In this document: positions 55,176 to 61,772 of the stretch, piece by piece
Layout: each line of letters starts with the position of its first letter
Position numbering within the stretch: the first letter of the stretch is position 1
Origin: a virus
Strand: one strand, 5' to 3'
Length of the DNA: 64,000 bases
Virus record (IMG/VR): IMGVR_UViG_3300023174_000074
Span: 62,001 to 126,000 of that record
Made by a program: the position numbers and the translations under genes
The notes under the pieces: generated by a model
Seen by the model: the letters and a program-made list of their open reading frames with translations, nothing else
The model's database searches: none
What the model was told of the DNA's origin: nothing

Positions 55176-55601
55176 ATGAAATCAATACTTAACAGAAAAG
55201 CCAAATTTGAATACACGTTTATTGACACCTATACTGCAGGGATATGCCTATTAGGCACAGAGGTAAAGGCAATCAAAAGCGGAAAGACTTCTATGGTTGA
55301 CTCGTATTGTATTTTTAATAACGGCGAGCTTTGGGTAAAAGGACTGGGGATAACACCAGGTACTGGAGCATTTGAACACGAAGCTCTTAGAGATAGGAAG
55401 CTTCTACTTAGAAAGAAAGAGCTAAAAAAACTAAGCTCCTCCCTGGACAAGGGATTAACCATAATACCAGTTAAGATATTCTCAGATGAAAGGAATAGAT
55501 TAAAAATGGAAATAGCTTTAGCTAAAGGTAAAAAGCTTTACGATAAAAGGGAATCAATTAAGAAAAAAGATATTGAAAGGGACTTAAGGAGAAACGATTA
55601 A
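55176..55601 (+). CDS. smpB: SmpB, tmRNA-binding protein of trans-translation
   Basis: The product is a typical small beta-barrel SmpB: NRKAKFEYTFIDTYTAGICL, then GTEVKAIKSGKTSM, YCIFNNGELWVKG, then a basic DRKLLLRKKELKKL segment and IPVKIF. The C-terminal tail is Lys/Arg-rich (GKKLYDKRESIKKKDIERDL), as needed to enter the mRNA channel. 141 residues against 145-160 in bacteria. It binds tmRNA and rescues stalled ribosomes, tagging products for ClpXP, which fits its clpP neighbour. I found no tmRNA gene in the window. Confidence 0.9.
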   Translation: MKSILNRKAKFEYTFIDTYTAGICLLGTEVKAIKSGKTSMVDSYCIFNNGELWVKGLGITPGTGAFEHEALRDRKLLLRKKELKKLSSSLDKGLTIIPVKIFSDERNRLKMEIALAKGKKLYDKRESIKKKDIERDLRRND

Positions 55602-55906
55602 GCCCATCTCATGATATCAGAGGCTCTATTAGAAAGAGCAACTAATTTATTCAGATCATCCTCTGTCTTCCCTATTTTTTTCAGAAACAAAGATTTAGAT
55701 CTTGGGTCTAAATCTTTATATATGCTCATAAAAATTGAGATATCCTCTTTGTAGATAGATTCCAGATAACTTTCTATATTAGGAATTTTAGATAAATCAA
55801 AAGCTAATCCTTGTTTAGCATATCTTTTTCTAGCCCAGTTAAATAAATAAGCAAATCTGATATTCCAGTCTGTTAATGAAGAGATATTTGAATTGAATCT
55901 TTTCAG
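55598..55906 (-). CDS. Leftward protein with non-ATG start (about 102 aa)
   Basis: A long open frame without ATG near its start. It begins with a CTG at 55904-55906 overlapping the TGA of the upstream capsid-leader gene (CTGA), in the -1 frame: LKRFNSNISSLTDWNIRF then FAYLFNWARKRYAKQGLA and a helical C-terminus. Either it uses CTG by translational coupling, or it is the C-terminal part of the upstream gene reached by a -1 shift. It converges on smpB, overlapping by a few bases. Confidence 0.45.
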   Translation of the reverse strand: MKRFNSNISSLTDWNIRFAYLFNWARKRYAKQGLAFDLSKIPNIESYLESIYKEDISIFMSIYKDLDPRSKSLFLKKIGKTEDDLNKLVALSNRASDIMRWA

Positions 55907-56190
55907 TATATGTTGTGAACTGGTACTGCCGAACCTACTTTGAAAGTTTTTTTAACAGTTTTTCTGACTGGACCATTTCCATAGATAGTTATGGATTCAG
56001 CAGGCTCACTCATATGAAGAACATCGTTATAAATCCTCATATTACCATGTTTCCATATTGCAGCTGATGTTGAATCATAAAACCCAAGCTTTTGCAATAG
56101 ATTAAATAATGGCAACTTTTTAACATCATCAATCGTATAATTATACGAAGAAGACTCAAATAAGGTAAATGTTTTAAGATTTTTCATCAT
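55903..56190 (-). CDS. Capsid-leader protein (95 aa)
   Basis: Start MMKNLKTFTLFE with an L-F-E cleavage candidate and SS next. Then IDDVKKLPLFNLLQKLGF, and a beta-rich end. The short size and lack of known domains hint at a basic internal protein. A reverse GATATATA ends three bases before the ATG. See the following frame at 55598 for a possible extension. Confidence 0.6.
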   Translation of the reverse strand: MMKNLKTFTLFESSSYNYTIDDVKKLPLFNLLQKLGFYDSTSAAIWKHGNMRIYNDVLHMSEPAESITIYGNGPVRKTVKKTFKVGSAVPVHNIY

Positions 56191-56193
56191 AGT

Positions 56194-56201
56194 TATATAT
56201 C
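56194..56201 (-). promoter_or_regulatory. GATATATA late-type promoter (leftward)
   Basis: Reverse octamer three bases upstream of the ATG at 56190 (short-spacing class). Confidence 0.55.
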
Positions 56202-56559
56202 ATTACAGCATGAACTACTTTAACCCTATATTTAATATAACAATGAACTACCCCTTAGCTAAAGACTAACGGGTTTCGGGAGACAAGCCCCTTCTTTTTA
56301 GACGTTTCATTGCTTTTGCCTTATGTTAGACTGCCAAATAATTGGTTAGCTAATCAGGTCTTATTTTTGCTCCACGTCTGTAATCGACAGTCCCTGCCGA
56401 TGTTAGAAAATTAAAAAAATCTAACATCTTATATATCAAAAAATGTTTTCCTCCTCTGTGGTTTTTGGAACTTTTTTGATATTTTTACTAAAATAATTAC
56501 CAAATTCATCACAGAAGCTAAAGACTTGTGCGTTTTCTTTGGTGTTTAATATAAAAAAA
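56202..56559. other. Intergenic region with inverted repeats, possible small RNA
   Basis: About 360 bases without a gene. A small hairpin (GGGTTT around 56270-56275 with AAGCCC around 56284-56289) and a terminator-like hairpin at 56399-56428 are the visible structures. No tRNA or tmRNA signature was found. It may be a structured leader or small RNA between divergent genes; no identity is claimed. Confidence 0.3.
56399..56428. terminator. Terminator-like hairpin
   Basis: GATGTTAGA (56399-56407) pairs perfectly with TCTAACATC (56420-56428) around a 12-base A/T loop. The following T-run is weak, so termination is uncertain. Confidence 0.4.
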
Positions 56560-56745
56560 ATGATAAAAGCAACAATAATAAAGTCACATACGGTGGCAGA
56601 GGCCACTATAACATATGGGGAAGAAACCGTTCAGAATATATTTAAACTTATAAGAAATAAGCCACCCAAGGATCTTTTTGTAGAACTAGAAGATGAAAAC
56701 TTAAAAAAATGCCTTTTTTTTCTTCTAGATGGAGACATTAATTAA
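56560..56745 (+). CDS. Small hypothetical protein (61 aa)
   Basis: ATG at 56560 chosen over an upstream TTG. The product has TIIKSHTVAEATITYGEETV then a helical C-terminus with a Phe/Leu-rich end. Not recognised. Confidence 0.5.
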   Translation: MIKATIIKSHTVAEATITYGEETVQNIFKLIRNKPPKDLFVELEDENLKKCLFFLLDGDIN

Positions 56746-56812
56746 AAAGACAAAACGTTTATTTAAAGATTCGGGTTTCCGCGATTACAAGATTAGTCAC
56801 TGAATATTTTTT

Positions 56813-56820
56813 GATATATA
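56813..56820 (+). promoter_or_regulatory. GATATATA late-type promoter
   Basis: Octamer 22 bases upstream of the ATG at 56843. Confidence 0.55.
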
Positions 56821-56842
56821 GCAAAAACAAATAACTTATCCT

Positions 56843-57211
56843 ATGAGACACATAAAAGAATTTGAAAAATTAAACGAGGGTATAACTAAAAACACCATGG
56901 TAGATTTAGAGGGTGAAGAATTTAGTTATGAAGGATTCAATTTTATAGCTGATTTTCAAGCTGAGGGGAGAACCTACTACGAAGCTCCTTCCCGGGAAGA
57001 AGGACACGGATTTCGTAACATCGGAGGCGGTGTTACGGTAGAGGACGTTGTCATATCAATAAACAATCTTGATGTTGACGTGCTTGACACCTACATACCG
57101 GTTAAAAATCCGGTAGTATTGGGAATAATAGAAAAATATCTAGCAGAACAAGATTTTGTTAAGACAGCTCTAGAAGAAGCTCATGACGGAGACGATTACA
57201 CAGAAGAATAA
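56843..57211 (+). CDS. Capsid-leader protein (122 aa)
   Basis: Leader MRHIKEFEKLNE with an L-N-E cleavage candidate followed by G. The body is acidic with IADFQAEGRTYYEAPSREEG and VDVLDTYIPVKNPVVLGIIE. Function unknown; a probable internal head protein. Confidence 0.6.
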   Translation: MRHIKEFEKLNEGITKNTMVDLEGEEFSYEGFNFIADFQAEGRTYYEAPSREEGHGFRNIGGGVTVEDVVISINNLDVDVLDTYIPVKNPVVLGIIEKYLAEQDFVKTALEEAHDGDDYTEE

Positions 57212-57246
57212 AAGGAGCCAATTCAAACACCAAGAGAGGGGTTAGC

Positions 57247-57481
57247 TTATTCTGCTGATCCCTTTTCTTTTTCAATTTTTACAAGAAAGAAATATAGTGC
57301 AAAGAAGGAAGCAGACGCCAAATACAATAAGATGTCTGTGATTAAATACGATCCCGTCCACTTTGTAATTATCGCAAAGAGTGCATCGAATCCCAGGGGA
57401 TTGAAAAACGTTGCCAGCATGAGTGCTATGGTTTTTAGTCTCTTTAATTTCATTAGTTGTTTTACTGTTAGAATCGTCCAT
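57247..57481 (-). pseudogene. Small membrane protein gene, frameshifted
   Basis: The ATG at 57481 opens MDDSNSKTTNEIKETK in one frame; the likely continuation TIALMLATFFNPLGFDALFA and a second membrane segment (ILLYLASASFFALYFFLV) lies in the neighbouring frame from the A-run at about 57432-57436. Dropping one A joins them into a roughly 77-residue protein with two membrane segments. Alternatively, a 68-residue protein starts at ATG 57453 without the polar head. Reverse GATATATA at 57549. Confidence 0.5.
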
Positions 57482-57548
57482 AGTGGAAAATATTTTCACA
57501 AATTGACCTCATAGTGGAAAAAATCTGTGTAATTCGAGTTATTCTATC

Positions 57549-57556
57549 TATATATC
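57549..57556 (-). promoter_or_regulatory. GATATATA late-type promoter (leftward)
   Basis: Reverse octamer about 67 bases upstream of the ATG at 57481; spacing longer than usual. Confidence 0.4.
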
Positions 57557-57582
57557 GGAAAAAGCTTGGTTTTTTTCCAAAA

Positions 57583-57620
57583 AAATTTTTTATAATCGAA
57601 ACGGTTTCTTATATTTGAGT
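57583..57620 (+). promoter_or_regulatory. Promoter, TTTTTTATAATCG / TTATATTTG class
   Basis: A T-run with TTTTTTATAATCG at 57586-57598 and TTATATTTG at 57609-57617. It lies about 24 bases upstream of the first tRNA-like element and may drive the tRNA cluster and the gene at 57917. Confidence 0.7.
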
Positions 57621-57640
57621 ATAATTAATAGGTAACAAAT

Positions 57641-57724
57641 GGTCAGGTGTCCGAACCGGAAAGGTTTCCTGGGCCCATCTTAGTAATGAGTAAGGAATAT
57701 GCAGGTTCAAATCCTGTCCTGACT
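57641..57724 (+). tRNA. tRNA-like element, 84 nt, unusual anticodon arm
   Basis: Acceptor GGTCAGG (57641-57647) pairs with CCTGACT (57718-57724). T-arm GCAGG TTCAAAT CCTGT and a D-loop with the conserved GG are in place. Between D and T arms are 35 bases that do not form a normal anticodon arm; TTCCT pairs with AGGAA around a 22-base loop, and a possible anticodon TAG appears if CCCAT pairs with ATGAG. It could be a long-variable-arm tRNA (Leu type) or a decayed one. No CCA is encoded. Confidence 0.45.
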
Positions 57725-57748
57725 ACAAAAAGTTTTTTGAATAATATT

Positions 57749-57818
57749 AAAAACAGACCCGCGCTTCCCATCTAGAAGGATAATGAGAAGAATAATACGT
57801 CTTTTAAGGTCTGTTTTT
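57749..57818 (+). ncRNA. Inverted-repeat element between tRNA-like genes
   Basis: AAAAACAGACC (57749-57759) pairs over 11 bp with GGTCTGTTTTT (57808-57818). The 48 bases inside share the string CCCATCT...TAATGAG...AAG...AATA with the preceding tRNA-like element, suggesting a diverged copy. The right arm ends in T, so it may also act as a terminator. Confidence 0.35.
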
Positions 57819-57824
57819 AAAAAT

Positions 57825-57893
57825 AGTCAGGTGGCGTGTTGGCATACGCACCCGATCATAAGGGCGAGAGCAGGTTCGATTCCTGTCCTGACT
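57825..57893 (+). tRNA. tRNA-like gene, possible CAT anticodon (Met/Ile2), 69 nt
   Basis: Acceptor AGTCAGG pairs perfectly with CCTGACT. D-arm GCGT/ACGC with a GG in the loop and T-arm GCAGG TTCGATT CCTGT are normal. The anticodon arm is short: CCC pairs with GGG around an eight-base loop GATCATAA containing CAT, and the variable region is five bases. The first stem position and lower stem pairs are missing, so decoding may be abnormal. CCA is not encoded. Confidence 0.5.
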
Positions 57894-57916
57894 GCTAAAA
57901 ATAAATTATAAACAAT

Positions 57917-58234
57917 ATGGCAGATTTTAGCACAGAAGTGGACATAGATCCAATCGAATTCGTAATCGAATGCAGTACAAGAGAAAAAATTGAATTAATC
58001 GATTTAGTAGTCGAGGAATGTGCAGATGACTCTGAGCTTGAGAAAAAGTTAATCAAGAGCATTAAGGAGCACTTTCCCCAGGATTACCAAGCAACAATCG
58101 GTTCCCTGAGATCTTCTAACAATACATTCATGCACGATGAGTTTTTAGGTAGTTTACTTAAGCTTAGCGAATCTTATTACCGTTTATCTAATGAAGATAT
58201 TGAAAAGATAAACGAGCTCGCTAAACGCTTTTAA
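57917..58234 (+). CDS. Hypothetical protein (105 aa)
   Basis: Acidic, helical protein (VEECADDSELEKKLIKSI, then HEFLGSLLKLSESYYRLS). It follows the tRNA-like genes and may share their promoter. Not recognised. Confidence 0.55.
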   Translation: MADFSTEVDIDPIEFVIECSTREKIELIDLVVEECADDSELEKKLIKSIKEHFPQDYQATIGSLRSSNNTFMHDEFLGSLLKLSESYYRLSNEDIEKINELAKRF

Positions 58235-58247
58235 AATCACCCTATTG

Positions 58248-58255
58248 GATATATA
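58248..58255 (+). promoter_or_regulatory. GATATATA late-type promoter
   Basis: Octamer five bases before the ATG at 58261 (short-spacing class). Confidence 0.55.
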
Positions 58256-58260
58256 GGATT

Positions 58261-58941
58261 ATGAATATCCTTAACTACAACCAATTTTCAAATCTCTCCG
58301 AATCGGACGGAGATAAATCTTATACATTTGACGAGCTATCACCAGAGGCTAAACAGAATGCCATCGATAGTAACAGAGACTATAACATAGAATCTTACGA
58401 TTGGTGGGATCCTATTATAGAGGGATTCACCGAAGAAATGGAGGAGATCGGCATGACAGATATTGATTGCCAGTTCTCAGGATTCAACTCACAAGGTGAT
58501 GGAGCTTCTTTTACAGGAAAGGTTAACGACAATAAAACATTTCTAAAGGCTATTGGGATAACCCCTGCATCAGTAGGACTTGGTGATAAGGCTTCAAAAA
58601 AATTTGATACCACATTGGATTCAATTGCGGAAAATATCTACATTACTATACTGAGAAATGATAGAAACTATTATCACCACAACACGATCTCAGCAAACGT
58701 TGAGGTTGATGGAGACGAGGAGATCGAACTTGATCTGGGCTTGGGTATGATTATAGAGATTGATGTTAACGATGTGTGCGACAGAATAGAACCCACAATT
58801 ACTGACTGGGCAAGAGATAAAAGCAAAGATCTTTATAGAGATCTTGAAAAGTATTACGATGAATTAAGCTCTGACGAAACGATAGCCAGCGATTTAGAAG
58901 CTGGGGGTCACACTTTTGACGAAGAAGGAAATATGTTATAG
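58261..58941 (+). CDS. Capsid-leader protein with recurring phage domain (226 aa)
   Basis: Leader MNILNYNQFSNLSE with an L-S-E cleavage candidate. The rest contains FDELSPEAKQNAIDSNRDYN and CQFSGFNSQGDGASFTGKV, features of a domain I recall in phage proteins of unknown function. The protein is very acidic. Likely packaged. Confidence 0.65.
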   Translation: MNILNYNQFSNLSESDGDKSYTFDELSPEAKQNAIDSNRDYNIESYDWWDPIIEGFTEEMEEIGMTDIDCQFSGFNSQGDGASFTGKVNDNKTFLKAIGITPASVGLGDKASKKFDTTLDSIAENIYITILRNDRNYYHHNTISANVEVDGDEEIELDLGLGMIIEIDVNDVCDRIEPTITDWARDKSKDLYRDLEKYYDELSSDETIASDLEAGGHTFDEEGNML

Positions 58942-58995
58942 AACAATCAAAACAAATACCAACAAATAATAATAGAATACACAAACCCTAACGCC

Positions 58996-59181
58996 ATGGC
59001 AAAGCAAAAGAAAAAACCAGTAGTCGAGTTAAATGATGGCATTAATTGGGATTACAGTTCTTATCGGGGAAGATCGAAAAGACAAGTTAGCAATAACGGA
59101 AACATTGCATTCTATGTAATATTAGCTGCAGCAGGTTTCGTAATTGGTATGCTTTTCCATTGGATTGTTTCCAGCATTTAA
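58996..59181 (+). CDS. Small membrane protein (61 aa)
   Basis: A polar basic N-terminal half (MAKQKKKPVVELNDGINW, then SSYRGRSKRQVS) and one C-terminal membrane segment (IAFYVILAAAGFVIGMLF). Followed by a strong terminator. Possible holin partner or envelope protein; family unknown. Confidence 0.6.
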   Translation: MAKQKKKPVVELNDGINWDYSSYRGRSKRQVSNNGNIAFYVILAAAGFVIGMLFHWIVSSI

Positions 59182-59197
59182 TTGTTACCTATTAATT

Positions 59198-59225
59198 AAA
59201 AAAAGCACTCTAGAGTGCTTTTTTT
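59198..59225. terminator. Bidirectional terminator
   Basis: AAAAAAAGCACTC (59198-59210) pairs with GAGTGCTTTTTTT (59213-59225), with U-runs on both strands. Confidence 0.85.
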
Positions 59226-59230
59226 GTGGG

Positions 59231-59270
59231 TTTTATTTTTTTATCCCGTAGGATTATATCATTTTTGCTA
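59231..59270 (+). promoter_or_regulatory. Promoter, TTTTATTTTTTTATCCCG class
   Basis: TTTTATTTTTTTATCCCG at 59231-59248 and ATATCATTTTTG at 59256-59267. Drives the 33-residue gene and the following tRNA-like element. Confidence 0.7.
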
Positions 59271-59319
59271 AAATTAAATAAATATTGCGAGTCCTAGCAA
59301 AAACACTATTACCCCTTTA

Positions 59320-59421
59320 ATGGATAAATCAACTGATATCGAGAACGAGATTAGCCAAATGTACATTCTTCTCAATAAGCTATGTCCTGGCACTTACGGA
59401 GACAATTGGTGGAAAATATAG
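59320..59421 (+). CDS. Very small protein (33 aa)
   Basis: The frame starts MDKSTDIENEISQMYILL and ends GDNWWKI. It is the first ATG after a clear promoter and its stop overlaps the tRNA-like element at 59420. Small size makes it uncertain, but its placement supports expression. Confidence 0.4.
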   Translation: MDKSTDIENEISQMYILLNKLCPGTYGDNWWKI

Positions 59422-59462
59422 TCAGGTGGCTGATTGATTGATTAGGCTGCAACATCCTGACT
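59420..59462 (+). ncRNA. Minimal tRNA-like stem (43 nt)
   Basis: AGTCAGG (59420-59426) pairs with CCTGACT (59456-59462), the same acceptor stem as the elements at 57641 and 57825, and starts with the same TGGC. The interior (about 29 bases) has no T-arm. It looks like a collapsed tRNA or a deliberate acceptor-stem mimic. Confidence 0.4.
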
Positions 59463-59577
59463 ACACGTACCAAATTCTTACGCGACTTAATATAGCCTAG
59501 TATTAAAAATACCGTTGCTGTCCAGTCCCAGATTATTGCAGGAACAATAAGTATGATAGCTAAAACAGTTTATATAC

Positions 59578-59847
59578 TTAAGCTTTTAATTTTTGAAAAA
59601 ATTCCATCAACTTATTAATGTCAGTCCTAGATTCTTCGTGCTGACTTGGATAATGCCATTCCTTTCCCTTTGAGTCATAGAGGCTAATCTCACCTCTTAT
59701 GTATGATAGCAGACTAACGAGGTTTAATTTTGCAATTGGTTTATCCCATTGATCAACAGCAATTACCTCTGATCCCGATTCTATTAATTTAAGAACTGGT
59801 CCTTCGTAATTTATCACCTCTATCGATCTTTCTTTTTTGTTTGCCAT
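59578..59847 (-). CDS. Hypothetical protein (89 aa)
   Basis: Alpha/beta, charged protein (SGSEVIAVDQWDKPIAKLNL). It is 13 bases downstream of the capsid-leader gene at 59861 and so is probably co-transcribed. Not recognised. Confidence 0.55.
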   Translation of the reverse strand: MANKKERSIEVINYEGPVLKLIESGSEVIAVDQWDKPIAKLNLVSLLSYIRGEISLYDSKGKEWHYPSQHEESRTDINKLMEFFQKLKA

Positions 59848-59860
59848 TGGTATTATTAAT

Positions 59861-60259
59861 TTAGATTACTATTTTATTGTTAGTGGTCATAAAGTCTTTT
59901 TTTCTTATTATAGTCTTAAGAACAAGGTATAGTCCCCCCTTATCGGGGTCAAATTCAATAGTAAAGGGTGTATTTAAGTTAGTTCTCATATCTTGAAGCA
60001 CAGCTTCAGCTTTAGGCGGCATTTCAGAGATTCTCTTTCCTGCCTTCTCATAAGCTCTTTTAAATAGATCGATAAGCTCATGTGTAGTGATTGGAGGTCT
60101 ATTTCTAGGATCGTTAGCTCTCTCCCTGAAGTGTCTACTGAATTTCACATCAAGATTAAGTTCTTTAAAAAGTCTATCCACATAATCTTCCAACAAATCA
60201 AGCTCATTTGGACTTATCGTTTCGTTTAATGAATTCCATTCTTTCCAATTGTGTATCAT
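59861..60259 (-). CDS. Capsid-leader protein (132 aa)
   Basis: Leader MIHNWKEWNSLNE with an L-N-E cleavage candidate followed by T. The body (LNLDVKFSRHFRERANDP, then ITTHELIDLFKRAYEKAGKR) belongs to a phage family I have seen but cannot name. A GAATATATA variant of the late octamer is about 18 bases upstream on its strand. Confidence 0.6.
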   Translation of the reverse strand: MIHNWKEWNSLNETISPNELDLLEDYVDRLFKELNLDVKFSRHFRERANDPRNRPPITTHELIDLFKRAYEKAGKRISEMPPKAEAVLQDMRTNLNTPFTIEFDPDKGGLYLVLKTIIRKKDFMTTNNKIVI

Positions 60260-60305
60260 TTAGGGGTTTAGTTTTTTTATATATTCAAAAAAATACATGT
60301 TAATT

Positions 60306-60343
60306 TTTTTTTACACCGCAACCCGATCTTATATTTGCTTTAT
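60306..60343 (+). promoter_or_regulatory. Promoter, TTTTTTTACACCG / TTATATTTG class
   Basis: TTTTTTTTACACCG at 60306-60319 and TTATATTTG at 60330-60338, about 20 bases before the ATG at 60362. Confidence 0.7.
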
Positions 60344-60361
60344 AATCTTAAACAATTAAAT

Positions 60362-60763
60362 ATGGCTTACACAAAAAATCCGGTTAATCCGAAAGCACCG
60401 TCCAATAACGCTTTATGGACAAAAAAAGATGATTCACTTCTAAAAGAAATGGCATCTAATAAATCAACAACTGCTCAGATTGCAATTGCATTAGGTCGTA
60501 CTAAGGCATCGGTTTGGGGACGTAAATGTATGTTAGGCATCAAAGGGCGTTTAGCTTCTTCAAGGGGACAGAACGTATTTGCGCCAACAACACTGGGGAC
60601 AAAAACCAGTAAAGGATTTAAATCTACAATTCAGCCCAATCAAGCTACTAAGAATGTTAGAAAGCCACGGGAGGTTAAGCAATCAAACATTCATGCTGAT
60701 TTTGCTAGCTTATCGAAATTAGCTAAACAGTCTGGGGCTAAGATCGTTATCACTTTCGAATAA
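60362..60763 (+). CDS. DNA-binding protein with Myb/GcrA-like HTH (133 aa)
   Basis: ATG at 60362 just after the promoter. WTKKDDSLLKEMASNKSTTA and IAIALGRTKASVWGRKCMLG form a helix-turn-helix of the Myb/GcrA type near residues 19-55. The second half is basic and disordered. It may regulate phage or host transcription. Followed by a strong terminator. Confidence 0.65.
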   Translation: MAYTKNPVNPKAPSNNALWTKKDDSLLKEMASNKSTTAQIAIALGRTKASVWGRKCMLGIKGRLASSRGQNVFAPTTLGTKTSKGFKSTIQPNQATKNVRKPREVKQSNIHADFASLSKLAKQSGAKIVITFE

Positions 60764-60781
60764 GAGATAACCATCGGAAAT

Positions 60782-60813
60782 AAAAATGGTCTGATAATTA
60801 TCAGACCATTTTT
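60782..60813. terminator. Perfect-palindrome terminator
   Basis: AAAAATGGTCTGATAA (60782-60797) and TTATCAGACCATTTTT (60798-60813) form a long perfect inverted repeat with U-runs on both strands, suitable for termination in both directions. Confidence 0.85.
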
Positions 60814-60942
60814 GTGTTAACACAAATAATGTAAGATATATTAAATACGTCTTCCTACCGGTTTAAATCCCCATCAGAAGGATTATTCTATCCGAATGTT
60901 AATACGAATTGTATTTAAATATTCTCCTTACTATAGCTTATT

Positions 60943-61770
60943 TTATTTGTTTCTAAATTCTTCAAAAGTTCTGAAAGATTGAGACTCGTTTGGTTTCTCG
61001 CCAGTGCTCAATTCAGTTCCTTTCTCCTTCTCCCAATGAAATAGTGGGGTGTTCCAAGCAATTTCAAAAGTATCTACTGCATCTCGATAAGATTCAGTGG
61101 ATTCTTCATTAGCATCTCTTGTGTATTGCCAACCCATATAAAGTTCTTCTGGAACCTGAAATCCAAAGAATTCTAGAACTTTCTTCTGCGTGGTTAGACT
61201 TTGATCAACCTGCCAGTTCTGGCCTATTACAACCAAACCTGCCATTATATTATCAATCGTGCTTTTTTCACCTAGTGTTGAGTGCATATTCTCCATCCAA
61301 TCAAGTCTTTCTATTACTTTTTGATAGATCGCATTAACACTTCCCCATCTTTGAGACCCAAAGAAAATAACTGCCTGGCTATCATAGATTGCGTTTGCTA
61401 TCTTATAAAGCTCATCATCTTCAAAGTCATGTGAAGCCCAGCATCTAAGATGTCCGTGTGGGTTCTTTACATCGTCTTTAACAGCTGATTCTTTAACACC
61501 GCAGTTATTACCATGAAGTTCGCTAACACAGCCTAAACAGTTATGTATATTCAATTTGGCAGCATCTATAATCTCAACCTTAACATCACGTTGCTTTAGC
61601 TTCCCTGCCAGATTTCTAGCTAACTGAGAAGATTTTGGACTTTCACCGAACTTCTCCACATACGGGCTTCTGCTAGATGTGGTTATGAATGTCACCTTCT
61701 TGCAAGGGGTAAGCTTCTCAATGAACCTCCTTACATCCTCTATTTCAAATCCGTATTTTACGTCTATCAT
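60943..61770 (-). CDS. NAD(P)H-dependent FMN reductase-like flavoprotein (275 aa)
   Basis: The N-terminal half is a flavodoxin-like fold: VTFITTSSRSPYVEKFG, then SSQLARNLAGKLKQ, CLGCVSELHGNNCG with several Cys, and AVIFFGSQRWGSVNAIYQKV near the FMN-binding site. A long C-terminal extension is unusual. It may transfer reducing equivalents to a phage enzyme such as ribonucleotide reductase, but the partner is not in view. It follows the capsid-leader gene at 61773. Confidence 0.7.
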   Translation of the reverse strand: MIDVKYGFEIEDVRRFIEKLTPCKKVTFITTSSRSPYVEKFGESPKSSQLARNLAGKLKQRDVKVEIIDAAKLNIHNCLGCVSELHGNNCGVKESAVKDDVKNPHGHLRCWASHDFEDDELYKIANAIYDSQAVIFFGSQRWGSVNAIYQKVIERLDWMENMHSTLGEKSTIDNIMAGLVVIGQNWQVDQSLTTQKKVLEFFGFQVPEELYMGWQYTRDANEESTESYRDAVDTFEIAWNTPLFHWEKEKGTELSTGEKPNESQSFRTFEEFRNK

Positions 61771-61772
61771 GA

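Noticed and set aside
56202-56430. tmRNA partner for SmpB
   Set aside because: No tRNA-like acceptor/T-arm pair and no tag reading frame ending in Ala-Leu-Ala-Ala type codons could be found on either strand.
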